Source: Diogma glabrata
Taxonomy: Eukaryota; Arthropoda; Insecta; Diptera; Cylindrotomidae
Reading direction: 5' to 3'
Length of the DNA stretch: 64,000 nt
Assembly (NCBI GenBank): GCA_963693315.1
Contig: OY856188.1
Coordinates: 271,245,114-271,309,113 of the forward strand
The translations under genes were made by a program, and so were the position numbers. Shown here in pieces: positions 1-11,639 of this stretch. Position 1 is the first letter of the stretch. The number at the start of each line of letters is the position of its first letter. A model generated the notes under the pieces. It was not told where the DNA came from and did not search any database. It saw nothing but the letters and a program-made list of their open reading frames with translations.

Positions 1-980
1 CCCTAAAAAATATAATAATAAATTCCATAGGTCCGAAATTATCGCTATCAATCTCTTCATCTAGTATTACACCTAGACTCGCAACAGTTACGGTTAATAT
101 TTTTCAAGGTAAATAGGAAAGTAGTCGTAATAACCGCTGTCGTTGTTCATCACCCAAATTTCATCATTTCGTTTAATTGTGGAATTCATGAAGTTATGTC
201 TCCAGATAATCGTAATCCATGATAACAGGTTAGTAAATATAATAATGTTCCGATTGTCTTTACTCCGTATACGAAAAATGAAGTGAAATTAGATGTGGAA
301 ATAATAGGGATGGTTTGCTCAACCAATAATTTTTAATTTTGATATTTTGTTTGAACCTGGAAGGAATCCATTTTGGTGAATTTCAACCGATTAAGAATGC
401 TGAAGAAAGGGACGATTGTGAAATATTCATTTATTAATAGCCATGTAATTAATGTAATCCAACGTTAAATCGCATTATTTTGATTGTAAAAGCTTCATTC
501 TGTCTTTAAATACCGATTTGTATATATTTTTTTGACCAGGGTCTCAACCTGAGGGTAGGTATAATAAATTTGGTGTATGAATGTATGAAGTGGGAGTGTA
601 TGAAAGTACGAGATGTGAGAGTTTATGAGATGTGAGAGTGTATGAGCGTATGAAAAGTAGGAGTGTATGAATGTTAGAAGTGGGAGTGTATGAATGTATG
701 AAGTGGGAGAGTATTGTGTGTTGACGCCTGGGGTTGGACGTGGTGATCGTGGTTCTTTCACTTATGGGGGTCGCCAGAGTCTGATTAATTCACTTGCCTT
801 TTCTTCTTTTCCGTTCTTATCATGTTTATCGCATACTACACAGTTATTTGTGCTGAAGTAGCAGGATTTTTTACTCGTTCCCACAGATTGCAGTAAGTCT
901 GGGGCTATAACTAAATCTCGCCAGGTACACGACCTGCTATGCCACTTCGCTGCTATGCCGCGAAGAAGCTCTTCACTACA
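1..980 (+). mobile_element. Right part of TGT...ACA family member, copy E (divergent)
   Basis: The right end is clear. A GTCGCCAGAGTCT block lies at about 768-780, followed by a CCTGCTATGCCA block and a terminal stem-loop (CTTCGC at 945-950 pairing with GCGAAG at 960-965). The element then ends in CTTCACTACA at 971-980. The same ordered blocks end copies A, B, C and D elsewhere in the window. Positions 575-730 hold short degenerate tandem units rich in GTATGAA and GGGAGTG, in the place where the other copies have a TG-rich stretch. I see no protein and no left end; 1-500 may be its interior or older flank. It interrupts an R1-like endonuclease that resumes at about 983. Confidence 0.6.
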
Positions 981-982
981 AG

Positions 983-1740
983 TCACCCACTATAATTGCG
1001 GGTGATTTTAAGACTTGGGCCGCTAAGTGGAGAATTAAAAGTACTATCCCTAGAGGTAGGGCATTCCTTAAACTATTTGCAAGACTGAATCTGGTACTGC
1101 TCAACCGCAAGGTACCACGGAGACATATAATAAAGGAGAAGCAGGTTCAATTATCGATATCACTTTTGCAAATGGGACACTCTCGAGAGGAGCACAATGC
1201 AGGGTGTCTGACTTGTATACGCATAGTGATAATCGTGCTATTATATTTGAAATCCAGCCACCACAGCGGTTTAAAGTCAAGCACATGGAGCAGCGGAAAC
1301 CAATCGCTAATAGTATGAGCAGAGTGTCATTCATTCGAGTGTCTTATAGATATTGTACATGGCTGAAGTTGTGTGTCGCCTTTCTCACACCAAGGTGGCC
1401 TCTCTACCGCGTGAGCTGCAAACTGAGGATAACCCAATTTCGGCTTACACCACCGAAAACGTCCTAAACGCGGTGCTTATCCGTTAATAGCACGCCAGGT
1501 TTAGACGGCATCCCGAATATCGTTTAAAGCACATATAAAGAAGAAGCCGATGATATTCGAAAATATCTACACTGCGTGCCTGAAATACGGGATAATTCCT
1601 GAGGAATAGAAGCAGCAACGCATTGTGTTTATATCAAAAGGTGATAACTTGATAAGGCACCAAAAGAACCGTCGTCCTATCGCCCGCTGTGCATGCTGGA
1701 CACAACTGAAAATCTTCCAGTTATATCCAGCACATGTGTA
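983..1740 (+). pseudogene. R1-like non-LTR retrotransposon fragment: endonuclease to start of reverse transcriptase
   Basis: Translated with frame changes, this reads as the middle of a non-LTR ORF2. IIAGDFKTWAAKW and RGRAFLKLFARLNLVLLN (983-1110) match the core and C-terminal part of an APE-type endonuclease. After a frameshift near 1105 come GSIIDITFA and CRVSDLYTHSDNRAIIFEI, the end of that domain with its SDNRAI version of the SDH motif. PGLDGIPN (about 1498) and, after more frame changes, SSYRPLCMLDTTEN (about 1670-1715) are the first reverse-transcriptase blocks. Homology is lost near 1740, before the catalytic block. Frameshifts and stops make it dead. Block style fits the R1 clade, but a related I-superclade family is possible. 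Confidence 0.75.
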
Positions 1741-2528
1741 GCTAAAGTTTATACTTAAGATAAAAATATTTAATAATTAATAATAATTATTCAGAAAGTA
1801 GGAGAAAATGTAGTCTTCTACTCGCCGAAAATCATATTTTAAACTTCGCGACCACCCGCTATCGCCTCGGCTAACTGTTCTTTCGTTTTAAAATATGTTG
1901 TTTTTTGCATCGTTGAAGAATATATTATTAGTCAATAGCATTTTTGCGGACTTAGCTCACACAACTTCCATTTACGATGCGTTAATGGATTTAAAAAAAT
2001 GCAGCTTGTGTTATGAATAATTAATAATTTAAAAATCAGTGAATGGTAAACACTTGTAGAATAATTGCATGTCTCAATAGTGATCAGCTTTTACGAATCG
2101 ATCTTCTGAAACGGAAATCTCTTCTTCACAATAAATAAACCAATTGAAATCAATTAATACATCCATTTGTCATTTATACTTGAGAAAGATGAAGTAGATT
2201 AGAAATCTTCGTTAAATATATACAATAAACAAAACAACAGAGAACATAAAGAAATCCAAATAAAATAATAGACGACGAGACTTAAAGATTAAGCTTTAAT
2301 CATTATTCAACTTCTCTTTTAATATTAATATTAAGTCTGATTATAGATCATATTTTTTCATATGAAAAATCACTGTCGGCTATTATATGAGTTGTGTATG
2401 ATTTTGTGTATGTTGTTTGGTGGTCAAGTTATTTCTATATAACCCATAATTGATACAATCAGAAAAACTGAAACTATATTATTATACATTTGATCGAATT
2501 TACAGTATATAATCAAAATCCAACCTAC
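1741..2528. other. Non-coding, AT-rich; probable intron of the FERM gene
   Basis: No coding or structured element was recognised. It lies downstream, on the minus strand, of the donor site of the second FERM exon. It is therefore best read as intron sequence if that gene is intact. I looked for the expected next FERM exon and did not find it in this stretch. Confidence 0.4.
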
Positions 2529-2653
2529 CTTGTAATTTCTTCTAAAAGTTTGCATGGATCGGCAGCATAAAATTTCACTCCAAAATAAAGGTCAAAAGGT
2601 TCTGTTGTTGTTTTTAATTGTCTTGATATTCGAGCGGCTGGATCCAACCAATG
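2529..2653 (-). CDS. FERM-domain protein, internal exon (F1/F2 region)
   Basis: On the minus strand a pyrimidine-rich tract and TAG acceptor precede CATTGG at 2653, and a GTAGGT donor follows at 2528. The 125-bp exon is fully open, starts in phase 0 and ends two bases into a codon. It encodes 41 residues beginning [14 protein letters not shown] and containing [15 protein letters not shown] and EEIT. That is the hallmark stretch of FERM domains of the band 4.1 superfamily, which link membrane proteins to the cortical cytoskeleton. It joins in frame to the exon at 2771-2875, giving ...ENQT-HWLDP... across the junction. The exact orthologue (an EPB41L-, FRMD- or yurt-like protein) cannot be settled from 76 residues. 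Base composition is less AT-rich than the surroundings, as expected for selected coding DNA. Confidence 0.85.
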
Positions 2654-2770
2654 CTATTAAAATAAAGAAATAAATATAAAAAAAAACAACTAATGGTCCG
2701 ATTAATTTATAAGCTTCGTGATCATACTAATAAAAATTTTTTTTATTTATTATTTTTCCATCTTTCTTAC

Positions 2771-2875
2771 CGTTTGATTTTCTTGATCCAAATACCTTAT
2801 ACCAAAATATGCTGTTTCGATTAAATTAAGGCGTGAAAAAACAACATCTAATATTGATTGACCAGGCAAATCATC
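2771..2875 (-). CDS. FERM-domain protein, preceding internal exon
   Basis: On the minus strand a TTTTCAG acceptor precedes 2875 and a GTAAGA donor follows 2771. The 105-bp exon has 35 codons, phase 0 at both ends and no stops. It encodes DDLPGQSILDVVFSRLNL followed by IETAYFGIRYLDQENQT, the classic end of the FERM F1 lobe (LLDxVFxxLNLxExxYFGLRY). The intron to the next exon is 117 bp (2654-2770). The upstream exons, with the start codon and first F1 strand, were not found; they must lie further right, beyond repeats, or outside the window. Two adjacent exons with correct sites and phases indicate a real, probably functional host gene. Much of the left part of the window may be its introns. 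Confidence 0.87.
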
Positions 2876-5800
2876 CTGAAAATTAAGAAAGAAAAATTAT
2901 TAATGATACTGATAAAACACATTTTTTTTAAATGAATCATTTTTGGGATATACGAGAGTCGGATAAAAAAGTCAATTTAATATGTATTCATATTTCATAT
3001 TAAACCAGAAGCAATTGAGAAATAACACTAATTAAATTTGTTCCAATCCATCGACCGACTGACTGATCAAATCATACATCACGTTTCAATTTCTTGATAT
3101 TAAGATAAACAATTTTTCTTCTTCATCGTCTTGAGTCAATTGTATTAATTTAATCATCATCATGTCATGACAATCAAATCTACATTTTTTTGTTCAACGT
3201 TAAATAAATATAATCGTGACTTTAATTATTATTAAATTAAATTTTTTTTAAATGTGATACATACCGACCCCGTACAGTAATTGTTTGATTATTTCTTAAT
3301 TTATATTTAAAGAAAAAAATATTACCCAATTTGTATAGTAGATGTAGATCTTGGTCGGATATTATTTTACTGAAAGTTAGAGGTAATTTGAACTTATTGT
3401 TAATAGATTTGGTGAAGAGTATTTACCATTATTAAGATGTAATTAAAGAAAAATATTTTATTTAGTTTACGGTGTTGTTCTATTAATTTCCGATTATATG
3501 TTCATTGTTTGAGTACAAGGCTGCGAATATTGGTTTCAATCCAATTAGTTTAATTAGTTAATAATACAAACGAGAATTGGATCCACATGAACCACAAATT
3601 ATTAGGTAATAAAAACTAGTTGATTACCACAATAATTACTTGGGACTTAGATGATCTCTAGATTATGACTAAAAACCATAACCCTGATTAATTCAGTCTA
3701 AACAAAATCCCAACCCACCGAAATTAATTCTAAGAAGAAATTAAAACGTTTTCTATAAATATTTGTCATGTCTACAATTACTTGCAACATGAGTGCTAAA
3801 GTAAATTAAAGAGATAGCCAGGTAAAACCAAGACAAGAAGCTTATTGTATGATTTTAAATACGATTCCAGTAGAAGATTGAAATAAAAACCTTTGGAATT
3901 GGATGCTTATGTCGTCCAAATTCAAGCATTAAGCTGGAATCCTATAAATGATGAATTTTGAAACATAATTTTGATTTGTCGCAGCTCTGGTAAATTTTTG
4001 TACTAAAAACTTTTAGTTGCGTTTTGCGGACTAAAAGCAAGATTAAAGGCATACCTTATTATGATTCGGGACGAATCTGGGTATAATCACGAATAGAGTA
4101 TTCACAGCCAGACCCTATCAGAAGTCATATATGATTTCACTACCATGTAACGATTGACTATTTCGAATATTTCTCTAAAAGTAGGAATATTCATATATAA
4201 AGATTTTCACTAGTAATTTACCAATTTGTTTCAACTCGGGCTTGTTTTTTTTAGAAGGAAAGGAAATAAAAGTTTTTATGTATGATACAAGTTAGTCAAT
4301 GATATTTGAACGTTTAATTTTAGTTCATTGCTCTCAATACTAATTAATAATACTGTTTGGGTGTATTACATGTAGAGTAATACAGCTGTTCAAATATATT
4401 GAGTTTTAGAAAAGGTGTTTGATCAGATGATTTATAGCAGTTTAAATGTATAATTTTTAAACGAGAAAGAAACAAGAAAAAAGAAACAAAACACTGAAAT
4501 ATTTTACATATATTCCCAATCAAATCGATCAAAAGATCAATATTTAAATATCAATCAAATAATTAAGTTATTGATGTACAAAAAATGTATATAATAAAGA
4601 TAAATTTATATTGTTTGTTCATATTAAATTTGTTGAAAAAATTTAAATTTTTAGAATTTGTGTTTTTTTTTATTCTACAGTGTTAGATTGTCGTTAAGAA
4701 GTTATTGTTAACAATTTTTAAAGTCAAACAAATATTTTATTCCAATCAAATTTCAATATTTTTGAATTATTGTAAAAAGCATATTTTTTGCATTTTTAAA
4801 TATGAGCGTATTAGAAAACTGCTTCAAAGATAGTGAAAAAGTTGTTTTAACATTCCAGTTACTGAAAGGAACATAAATCGATAGTGGCTGAGAAAAATGC
4901 AACGGACGTATTTGAATTGAATGTCCGAAAAAATGTTCATAAAGGTAAAAATAGCTCGTCTAAAGTTCTTCGCATAAAAGTAAACGAGAAGTTGCATAAA
5001 AATAGTATGTTGAGCTTAATTTGTAAATTAACGCCTACAAATATAGCTCGTCTTCAATTTTTGAACATGATAAAATTATTTCAACGCGAAAAATATTTTG
5101 TAAAAATTAGTGTTCAAGGAAATTTTAACATTGTAAAACCACAACAGAAAACCATTGTAATGACATCACAGTTTTTTATTTGAGCATCAAGATAATATTT
5201 TATTCTACAAAGGGTCTATGGATGACGCTTCAGATTTTTAGATAGGTGATTTATGGACAGCCTAGAATCAACATTTGTTCCACAGGACTGGTCATGGAAG
5301 AAAACAATAAATAACAATAATGTAAGCACTTTGATTTAATTTATATAATTTTTGTTAATTTATTTTTGTACTGTTAAATTATTTTTCTGTTAGCTAATCT
5401 AACAATGTATAGATAGTTTTTTTAATTATTTCGTGATATATAAGAGGTTTCTAGGGTCAGGGTTTCCGAATTTCTTTTATAAAAGTCCAATCGTTTCAAC
5501 CAGAGTCTTCTGCCTCCTGATTTCAGCCATATTTCCTGGACGTTGAGTGAAAGCTACCAGGCGGGATAGCAGGTAGTGGATAGCGAATAACCCTATACGA
5601 TCCGTTCTTTAATAGGCCAACCCCTAAATGATCAATAAAAGGCTCCGAACAAAAACATTTTTACTCATTACCGCTTAAGCCCATTTCCCACTTCCACCTC
5701 CATTCCCTTTTTTCTCGTTCTAGTATCTGCCAAGCTGGAACTCCAGTCAAATAGATCGGTCTTTAACGGTGACGCCGGATAACTAGCAATGTCTGGAATA

Positions 5801-5970
5801 ACCTTGACTTTTTTGTATAAGCGGCTCTGTGGAGACTGAAATCTTTTATCTCAAACTCGTAAGCATCAAATGGAGCGAAAACCTGGCCTCTAGTAAGAGA
5901 CAAATATCGCAAAATGTGGGCGTGGTCAAAAAGGCCAAGGTTCAGTCTTCGGACATTTAGTGACATATTA
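2876..5970. other. Long non-coding stretch, probably intronic or intergenic
   Basis: Very AT-rich with no recognised element. A 99-codon open frame at 4884-5183 (plus) starts with ATG and is lysine-rich, but it matches no family I know and has no supporting context. A slightly GC-richer patch at 5440-5960 has no recognisable coding content. I could not find the FERM gene's upstream exon here. Confidence 0.4.
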
Positions 5971-6990
5971 CGAAGAAAGATTGATAATTCCGGTACTTAA
6001 CAATAGGTATCAATCGAATCGTGTAGATAAACTTATTGGAAACTGTAGTAAAATCGAAAAATTATTATCGAGAATGTGCCTCTTCACATAAAATGGTCCA
6101 GACGTTGTTTGCTAAGTTTCGTTGTAGTGGTTTGAGTACAATTGATGCCGAATGCCCAGGACTTTCAAAAGAGTTCACATTTGAGCAAATGATCAACAAA
6201 ATTCATGATATCGTGTTGGCAGACCACTGAGTGAAGAATAATCAGAAAGCTGTGATGGCAAACATCTCACATGGATGCGTGCACAATATCCTACATGAAT
6301 ATTTGGGTATAAAAATTTATATGCCAGATGGGTGCTCCAATTACTCACAGTGGACAATAAAAAAACCGTATGACCACTTCAAAGCAGTGTTTGTAGCTGT
6401 TCCAGCGCAACCCAAATGAGTTCTTGCGATGCTTCGTGGCCATTGATGAAACATGGATCCATTAATTTACCCCAGAGATTAAGGATCCAAATTGATCCAA
6501 AGAAGTCTAAGACGGTGCCATCTGCCGGTAAGATCGTGGCCACCGTTTTTTTGGGATTTATAAGGCATAATGGACTGTTTGGAAAAAGGAAAACAGTCCC
6601 ATTTAGCAAGGAAGAAAACCTTCTTCCACCACGATTACGCACCTGCTCACTCGTCTCACATTGTAGCAGCCAAATTAGTTGCATTGCGCTACAAGTTTTT
6701 GCCCCATCTACCGTATTCTCTAGACTTGGCCCCTGCGACTATTTCTGTTTCCAAACATGAAAAAATGGCTGGCGGGAAAAAAAATTCAAGACAAATGATG
6801 AGGTCATCATCGAAACAGAGGCTTATTTTGCAGACCGTGAACAAACGTATTTTTGGGAGGTTTAAATGGTTCGAAAATCGCTGGGCTAAGTGTATCGAGC
6901 TGAAAGGAGATTATGCTAAAAATAACATCCTATTTGAAAAGACAATTTTTTTTTTCATTGCCAAGTACCGGAAATATCAATTTGCCCTCG
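5971..6990 (+). mobile_element. mariner element, internally deleted
   Basis: Imperfect terminal inverted repeats of about 32 bp bound the element: CGAAG...ATTGATA at the left and, reverse-complemented, CGAGG...ATTGATA at the right, both followed by TTCCGGTACTT. TA dinucleotides sit immediately outside at 5969-5970 and 6991-6992, the mariner target site. At 1020 bp it is shorter than the usual roughly 1.3 kb. Between them lies a decayed transposase, described separately. The terminal CGAGGG and the transposase style both support mariner of the Tc1/mariner superfamily. Confidence 0.85.
6036..6930 (+). pseudogene. mariner transposase remnant
   Basis: The reading crosses several frames. The N-terminal DNA-binding part begins METVVKSKNYYRECASSHK (6036) and includes SHGCVHNILHEYLGIK (6270-6320), the second helix-turn-helix. 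FVAIDETWIH (about 6436-6462) carries the first catalytic aspartate and is followed at once by a stop. SKTVPSAGKIVATVFL follows in another frame, then the HHDYAPAHSSH block with the second aspartate. The third aspartate (PCDYF) lies in a different frame from the residues before it. FENRWAKCIELKGDY ends the protein. About 20-25 residues between EKGK and HLARKK, normally present in the family, are missing. Stops and frameshifts rule out activity. A full mariner transposase has about 345 residues. Confidence 0.85.
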
Positions 6991-8339
6991 TAGAAAGTAA
7001 TTTTGACTGTGGCGATTATGCATAGAAGGGACGAGGACGCCATTTTACTTATGAAACATGTGTTATGTAGACTGGAGTATGAAACCGTAGAGCAGTAGAG
7101 TTCCCGATTTATATAATGTCTGTTTTCTCATAATTCACAATTTTGCTTACCACACCTAGTTCATAAAAGTTTCTCATTCATACACAATCTATAGTCCTGT
7201 TTTCATATAGTTTCCGTTACATAAATTTGTTCTTAGCATAAAGCCATTAACAATGATATTTCCTTTACAATGTCCTATTATTGGCTCACACTGCGTTTTC
7301 ACCAGCGTTATTTTACCGTACTACCAAAATTTGAATTCTCCGGACCTTAACCGTAGTTGCTCTAAAATGTTTTCAAGCCTCAAACAGCTGTGCATATTTG
7401 TCCAAACGTCTCAATATTTAAAAAAACTATTATTCTACAATCAGTTGCGTCATTGTCTTAAAAAAAGAAAGAATATTGTATTTTGTACATAGTTGTTGTT
7501 AACAATTTCACTTTCCGTTATAGATCTAAATTTTACTGTAATACTGTTGTAAGGTATTATTTCATAATACATAAACATCATAAAATCGGTTAAACTTACG
7601 TTTAATCCATTTTAATGTTTCTTCCAAATGCGTTGGAAATAACTTATTTCGTGAAATTATCTTACAATTTTATGTATTACATAGTAACAATCAGTATTTT
7701 TTTTCTTACGGAAAATGTACTAACGTTTCCCCTACTACGAAATTGGTAGCGATATTTTCGATATTAAAATTACTATAAAAGCAATGACTATACGATCTTT
7801 TCTCTCTTATTTCTGATTGGAATATAATGTTTTGTGGTGTCAATTTCATTGAGTCTAATCAATGCTTGAACGTTGTGCATTTTTATTTTTCTGGGTTTAA
7901 AATCCATAACTAGGATTGAAATATTCCTTTTTAATTATAATAATTGTTATAAAAATGTTTTTTGCCTAATTAAATTATATATTTCGTAGTTTAATTCAAT
8001 GTTTAGCTAAATCTTGTAGTGTTAGTAAATTAAAAAAAAAAAAAGAATTGTTAAAATATAGTAATATAACTCTAATCAGTGAATATAAAAGAAAAAAAAT
8101 CATTATTTGTTTGTCTATGTAAACAGTTAGAATTTGATTTCTGAAAACAGATTAAGTGTGGTTGCTTGAGAGACTGCATTATACCAACCGTATTATAATA
8201 TGAATTCCGTTGATTGACAAAAGATTGTGACGTGTTCGACACAGCGAGTTTTTTTCTTGTCAAATACGAAATGTTAGCATTGTAATCGCTTTTTGTAAGT
8301 CAATTGGAGTTTGCGTAAGTCAATTTTCTCTCTGGCTGT

Positions 8340-8815
8340 GAATCATGATCATCAGTCGATAACTATACGGTCATCATTAGCATCGCTCATCGTTCATCAA
8401 CATTCACAGTATTTAGCCATATTATAAATTGTACATCCCAGCTGTTCAACATTCATTAATCATTGCTTGCAACCATAGTCTTTACATCACAACAGTCGCT
8501 TTGCGTTCATCTATATTTACTGTGTTCACCAATATTATAAATTTTGCATGCCAACTGTTTTGCATTCATCTACCATTGCATGATTTATAAGTTACGTATT
8601 ACTACCATCACTCAACTTGCATCCATATTCACCGTTTTCAACAATATTAATTTTTATGCCAGTTAGTATACCGTCATCCACCAGTATTTGATTCAACCGT
8701 ATTTCAGCGCAACAGTTATATATAATTTTTGCTACTACTACCGTATTTCAAACATATTGCAACGCTACTTTCAAATAAGAACACTGCCGTATTTCAACGC
8801 AACATTTCTACTTAC
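8340..8815 (+). repeat. Degenerate minisatellite inside copy A
   Basis: Loosely repeated units with TTCATC, CCAATATTATAAATTTTGCAT and CGTATTTCAACGCAACA motifs occur. Two unit types are visible: a longer type of roughly 120-130 bp (8390-8640) and a shorter type of roughly 50-60 bp ending in the CGTATTTCAACGCAACA motif (8690-8810). Copies B and C have arrays of the shorter type at the same place. Confidence 0.6.
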
Positions 8816-9885
8816 CTGCTGGGATTTCTCGCTGCGGATGGAGGGCTAAGACCTTAAGACGTTGAAGCCGGGAGGATTAAATCATGGGGTGAGTGAACTT
8901 TGTTTATTTTAATTACTTTTTTCTAATGTAGAAGGGTGAATGCGCGTGAACGGGTGTACAAGTGAATGAATGGGGGCTTGCTTGTCGTTGCGTGTGTGGG
9001 AGTTGGCGATGCTTGTAGCGAGACACATTCAGTCTAATTTGGAAATGTTTATACTCGAAATATTTTTGCTCCGAGGTAATATCTCGTTTTCCAAATACCT
9101 TTTTTTTTATATTGAATTGTATTGCCTAAATTTATTAATTTATATTTTTATTAAAAATTATTCCCAAACAATATGAAACCCGAATAAACAAAAAAAAGAA
9201 AACAAATTCTTGTCATGTTTTATGTTTATTAACCGTATTATACATTAGCCAACTGTAAACTACAGGTATTTAATTAAATTGGTTTGGAAAAATTTATTTA
9301 ACTTACGAATAAAAATTATAATTTTTTTTGGAGCTGTAAATAATTTTCTTTGATAATTTCGTATGGTTTAAAACATTTTTGAAAATGTTATCAATAAAGA
9401 AAAAGGGAAATAAATAATAAAGACTTTCAATATAGCGTGTGACGTTCTCCTGTGCTCTAAGATTTGATTCTCGGCTTACCAGCAATGGCAGCGGTGTACA
9501 AGCTGTATCATATTGATCAGATGACAGCAATACAACTTATGTTTGATTACTACCATTTGCGGTACTTGCCGTGGGTCTTTGAGCTAAATTGTCTTGCTTC
9601 GCAGTCTGAGTGTGTGGGTGAATGTTAGCATATATGAAGCGTGAGTGTGTGGGCGTACGGGAATGATTGTGGGGGTTGGACGCGCTGATAGTGGTTCTTT
9701 CGCAAAAGGGGTCGCCAGGGTTTAATTTTTTCATTCGTATTGTTTCCACTTCTGTTTATTCACGTAATTTGCGTACATTTCTGTATTTGTGTTAAAGCAG
9801 CAGGTAACAATCTATCAAATCCACGATGACTGAGCTTTAGTCGTTACGGCGTTAAATTACTCTAGGTACGCATCCTGCTATGCCA

Positions 9886-9909
9886 TTCTCATTGGTTCGC
9901 CAATGAGAA
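9886..9909 (+). other. Terminal stem-loop of copy A
   Basis: A perfect 10-bp stem (TTCTCATTGG with CCAATGAGAA) closes a TTCG tetraloop, 13-14 bases before the element end. TTCG (UUCG in RNA) is an exceptionally stable RNA loop. Equivalent stems end the other copies with different sequences. Confidence 0.8.
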
Positions 9910-9923
9910 AGCTCTTCATTACA

Positions 9924-10770
9924 CATGGGATAAAATGGCTATTGCGTTAGCAACCAATTTCCCCTCAATTGTTATGTTGGACTCTGGTCCGTCAACTGAC
10001 GGTAGGGACGCAAGAAATCATCAGCGGTTCTACAAGTTGATAGTATGCGAAGAACAGTGGTAACTCTTACTCTACAACATGACCAAATCAAGGTGCTCGA
10101 AAGAGATAGACCAAATCCCCAGACAGACAAAAATACCGCCGGGACCTTCAGATTCTAAGGGCATCCTTGAGATTATTCGTCTGAGAAACGAAAGTCTGCC
10201 GACTTCTAATTGAAAGATTGGAAGAGTAGAAAAGGTGGTAGGAGGCTCGCGACAAACTATCGTTGTTTTAAAAATGAGTCGCTTTTGCACCTAGCCTACT
10301 CTAAAACAGGCTTCTAATAGAGTCTTCTAGAGGCTTCTAAATATTTATGGTAAGGGCACAAACCAAACCTCTACCTTGACAGTGGCTGAGCCTTTGTTAA
10401 CGGAGATTCTTCTGCTTGAGGAAGCTGGCTCAGAGACGGAGGGAAAGTGGCTGGTAGAATCTTGTCCAAATTCGGACAGCGAACAAGAAAACGCTGCAGG
10501 AAAATGTTCGATTGGCAGTCACGCAACGAAAAACTCTTTGAGCCACCCCACGTAAATGTCCTGAGAATTTCGTCCGAATCTGGTGAAAATAGCGATACTT
10601 CTGTGGTGTGATGGGAAAAATTAATGCTTTGTAATGTTCGCTTCCGCGGCACTTCTAACCTGACTTTCAAGCACGGGTGAGAATATCGTTGTGAATCAGG
10701 AACCATGGATATCTTAGAACTCAATATCTGGACTCAGATCTCCCGATTAGACCTTGTATTTTAGTTAAAA
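9924..10770 (+). pseudogene. LOA-like non-LTR element: ORF1 (DUF4780-like) and start of ORF2 endonuclease
   Basis: The plus strand reads, with stops, as an ORF1-type protein. SDSKGILEIIRLRNESLPTS (10145-10205), then KIGRVEKVVGGSRQTIVV, resemble the DUF4780 domain seen in ORF1 of LOA-type insect retrotransposons. An acidic segment follows (ILLLEEAGSETEGKWLVES, 10403-10460). NQEPWIS-stop-NSISGLRSPD (10694-10740) is the start of the endonuclease, where IQEPW is the conserved block. Several in-frame stops make it dead. Copy A abuts it on the left. It continues, after a large internal deletion, into the reverse-transcriptase fragment at 11000-11265. Confidence 0.55.
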
Positions 10771-10999
10771 ATAATTTGAATATTTTCTTATTACCCATAT
10801 AATAGTGACAAAGATGTTCCTATATGGTAAATATGATAACATATATCATATGGTAAACGAGCGAAAAGTAGCGGCTAGGCTTACGAAAATCATTTTAATC
10901 GACCTAGCAATATAAGGCTATCTTATTAAATCGGATGACACCAGACACTTCTAGTTTGGAAATTATACAACTATTAATGAACGCTTGTTGTCCCCATAA

Positions 11000-11265
11000 T
11001 GCGGGAAGTGTCAGCCCTCCTTAAGTTTGAATGCCCAACGGATCTTGTGACAGAGTCAACGATTCTCTGGGCAATTAAACAATTTAAATCTTTCCAGTTG
11101 GCTTGTCCTGAACAACTAAATGTTGGCTCAAAACAATACAACGTAGTTTCCATTTCTGGCGGGGCAGAAATTCTATCATCTTTCCTTCTCAAAACGCTGG
11201 AAAGACTGATTAACGTTGATTCAAATGGAACATTTTATTTTCAGTGCACCGTTCTTTGGATGTGA
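11000..11265 (+). pseudogene. LOA-like reverse transcriptase fragment, internally deleted
   Basis: The open frame reads FECPTDLVTESTILWAIKQF near its start and SSFLLKTLERLINV near its end. The first matches the region before the reverse-transcriptase PGPDGI block. The second matches the RPISLTSFLLKTLERL block typical of LOA-type elements. About 80 intervening residues, including PGPDGI, are missing. It is very probably the same element as the piece ending near 10770. From 11266 to 11640 nothing is recognised. Confidence 0.6.
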
Positions 11266-11639
11266 ACATTATCTGACTTGGTAAATAAACCTCTTTATAA
11301 TGTAACATTTAACACTATGTGTAGAAAACGTTAATCTGGTTTTCGAATTGTGACCTCGTTTTGTATATTATACATCGTTTTAGGACCGTCGTCAATATAT
11401 GAGAAATTTAACGCTGTCCATTTTATTTGGAACCGGAGTTAACGATACGCGAGAAAGTAAACGGGTAGCAATCTTATCATCAGCCTTATCTCCGCTAGCA
11501 CTATATCTGTCAACAATAGGCATACCATAAACAAATTAAATTAAAATTAAAAAAATTAAATATTTAATTTAAGTTAAATTAAAATAAAAAAAAAATAACC
11601 TCAACCTACACATTTCATCAAATGCCACCGAAGATTAAA

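Larger units (their letters stand above)
7061..9923 (+). mobile_element. TGT...ACA family, full-length copy A
   Basis: The element starts TGTTATGTAG at 7061 and ends CTTCATTACA at 9923. These ends are imperfect inverted repeats (TGTTATGTAG against TGTAATGAAG, 8 of 10). The flanks repeat ACATG at 7056-7060 and 9923-9927, so the duplication is 5 bp if the element ends at 9922, or 4 bp (CATG) if the last A belongs to it. Copies B and C share the whole ordered layout. This is a unique left third (7061-8300), a tandem array (8340-8810), a GGATGGAGGGCTAAG block, then ATGGGGTGAG at 8884, TG-rich DNA (8940-9030), a long AT-rich part, GTCGCCAGG near 9710 and a terminal hairpin at 9886-9909. No protein is recognisable. 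It could be a very long solo LTR or a non-autonomous integrase-type DNA transposon. Confidence 0.75.

Noticed and set aside
4884..5183. 99-residue lysine-rich frame as a gene
   Set aside because: Open frames of this size are expected by chance here, and there is no recognisable domain or neighbouring gene signal.
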